6,443 bases of DNA, taken from positions 1-6,443 of the forward strand of contig CALBHM010000419.1 in assembly GCA_937892835.1 (NCBI GenBank). The letters run 5' to 3'. The translations under genes were made by a program, and so were the position numbers. The notes under the pieces were generated by a model. It ran no database searches and was not told the origin of the DNA. It saw only the letters and a list, made by a program, of their open reading frames with translations. This document shows, in pieces, positions 5,680 to 6,443 of the stretch. Every line of letters starts with the position of its first letter. Positions within the stretch are counted from its first letter, which is position 1. This DNA comes from an uncultured Ruminococcus sp. GTDB taxonomy: Bacteria > Bacillota > Clostridia > Oscillospirales > Acutalibacteraceae.

Positions 5680-6443
5680 TTAGTTCTTTCTCTTTTCCAT
5701 TTTGTCGGCAAAGTCAACAAGAAATTCGGCATTGCCGTCAAACTCTTTCAATGCGTCCTTTGCCTTTTCGGTAAGCTCGGAAACAATCTCTTTTGAGCGT
5801 TCGATTCCGAGGAGTGAAACATATGTACATTTTTCGTTTTCGTCGTCACTGCCTATCGGCTTGCCGAGCGTCTGCTCATCGCTTGTCACGTCGAGAATAT
5901 CGTCGACTATCTGGAACGAAATACCGATACATCTTGCATATTCCTCTGCGGCCGGAATCATATCCTTTCGTCCTGCGGCGATACAGCCCATTACGCAGGC
6001 CGCACGGATAAGCTCACCCGTTTTGAGAGCGTCGGTCTTTTCGATATCATCAATACTGACCTTTTTTCCCTCGTTTTGGAGATCCATAACCTGACCGCCG
6101 ACCATTCCTGCCCAGCCTGCCGCCTTTGAAAGAACGGCAACCGAGTCGATTATTCTGTCGGCCGGAAGCTTCGCTTTGACCGCCGTTTCAAATGCGAGTG
6201 TCAAAAGAGCATCGCCTGCAAGAAGTGCATATTCATAACCGAACGCAATATGGCACGACGGTTTTCCTCGACGAAAATCATCGTTATCCATGCATGGCAA
6301 ATCGTCATGAATCAGCGAATAGGTGTGTATCATTTCAAGCGCACACGCAAGCGGCAGTGCACTCTCGGCATCTCCGCCGCAAGCCTCGCAGAACGAGAGC
6401 ACAAGCTCGGGTCTGATACGCTTGCCGCCGTTTTCGACGCTGC
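5680..6443 (-). CDS. ispA: Farnesyl diphosphate synthase (polyprenyl synthetase family), N-terminal end cut off by window edge
   Basis: The enzyme condenses isopentenyl diphosphate with dimethylallyl and geranyl diphosphate to form farnesyl diphosphate, the precursor of undecaprenyl and other prenyl carriers. The frame is open to the right edge, showing 253 codons; the family is about 290-300 residues, so roughly 40 N-terminal residues are missing. The GTG at 6402 is an internal valine, not a start, because the conserved GGKRIRP substrate-binding motif lies upstream at about 6409-6429. The first Asp-rich motif DDLPCMD is at 6286-6306 and the second, DDILD, at 5890-5904; GGQVMDL lies between. 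The two-residue insertion in the first motif (DDxxxxD) and a Tyr five residues before it (in HTYSLIHDD) are the marks of bacterial type II farnesyl rather than geranylgeranyl synthases, so a C15 product is inferred. In relatives the exonuclease VII genes xseA and xseB come before it; they are outside this window. Confidence 0.96.
   Translation of the reverse strand, partial: SVENGGKRIRPELVLSFCEACGGDAESALPLACALEMIHTYSLIHDDLPCMDNDDFRRGKPSCHIAFGYEYALLAGDALLTLAFETAVKAKLPADRIIDSVAVLSKAAGWAGMVGGQVMDLQNEGKKVSIDDIEKTDALKTGELIRAACVMGCIAAGRKDMIPAAEEYARCIGISFQIVDDILDVTSDEQTLGKPIGSDDENEKCTYVSLLGIERSKEIVSELTEKAKDALKEFDGNAEFLVDFADKMEKRKN

Noticed and set aside
6400..6402. GTG as a start codon for ispA (a 240-residue protein)
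   Set aside because: The same frame continues upstream to the edge through GGKRIRP, which belongs to the conserved core of the family. The gene is cut by the window rather than starting here.

Overview
The window is one continuous minus-strand run of six housekeeping genes. Read in the direction of transcription, from the right edge to the left, they are ispA (5' end cut off), dxs, tlyA, nadK, argR and recN (3' end cut off by the left edge). The order ispA-dxs-tlyA-nadK-argR-recN is a well-known chromosomal cluster of Clostridia. In Bacillus the corresponding cluster goes from tlyA (yqxC) straight to ahrC/argR and recN, with NAD kinase encoded elsewhere. The gene order and protein sequence character (for example GMANAACAAFD in ArgR and GDGSFTGGLVYEALNNAG in Dxs) suggest a Firmicute of class Clostridia, probably near the Oscillospiraceae/Ruminococcaceae. 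That placement is my inference; no search was run.

Layout: recN occupies 1-1603 (534 codons visible, only the extreme C-terminus missing). A 37-nt gap separates it from argR (1641-2090). Seventeen nt further is nadK (2108-2956), then 9 nt to tlyA (2966-3775), 4 nt to dxs (3780-5651) and 28 nt to ispA (5680 to the right edge). There is no gene-free stretch of even 50 nt, and I see no terminator or convincing internal promoter, so the genes are probably one transcript whose promoter lies beyond the right edge. At three successive junctions (dxs/tlyA, tlyA/nadK, nadK/argR) the ribosome binding site of the downstream gene touches or overlaps the last codons or stop of the upstream gene, which suggests translational coupling.

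Functionally, ispA and dxs belong to isoprenoid synthesis: Dxs makes DXP, the entry to the MEP pathway, and IspA condenses the resulting C5 units to farnesyl diphosphate. TlyA is an S4-domain ribosomal RNA 2'-O-methyltransferase, NadK makes NADP, ArgR is the arginine-responsive repressor, and RecN is an SMC-like double-strand-break repair ATPase. The genes share a transcript rather than a pathway.

I found no new biological system, mobile element, CRISPR array or RNA gene. The points most worth a second look are small: two adjacent TTG start codons (dxs, tlyA), a NAD kinase that seems about one helical turn short just after its GGDGT motif, and an octamer (CCGAGCTT) that recurs nine times, always on the coding strand and always in the same reading frame.
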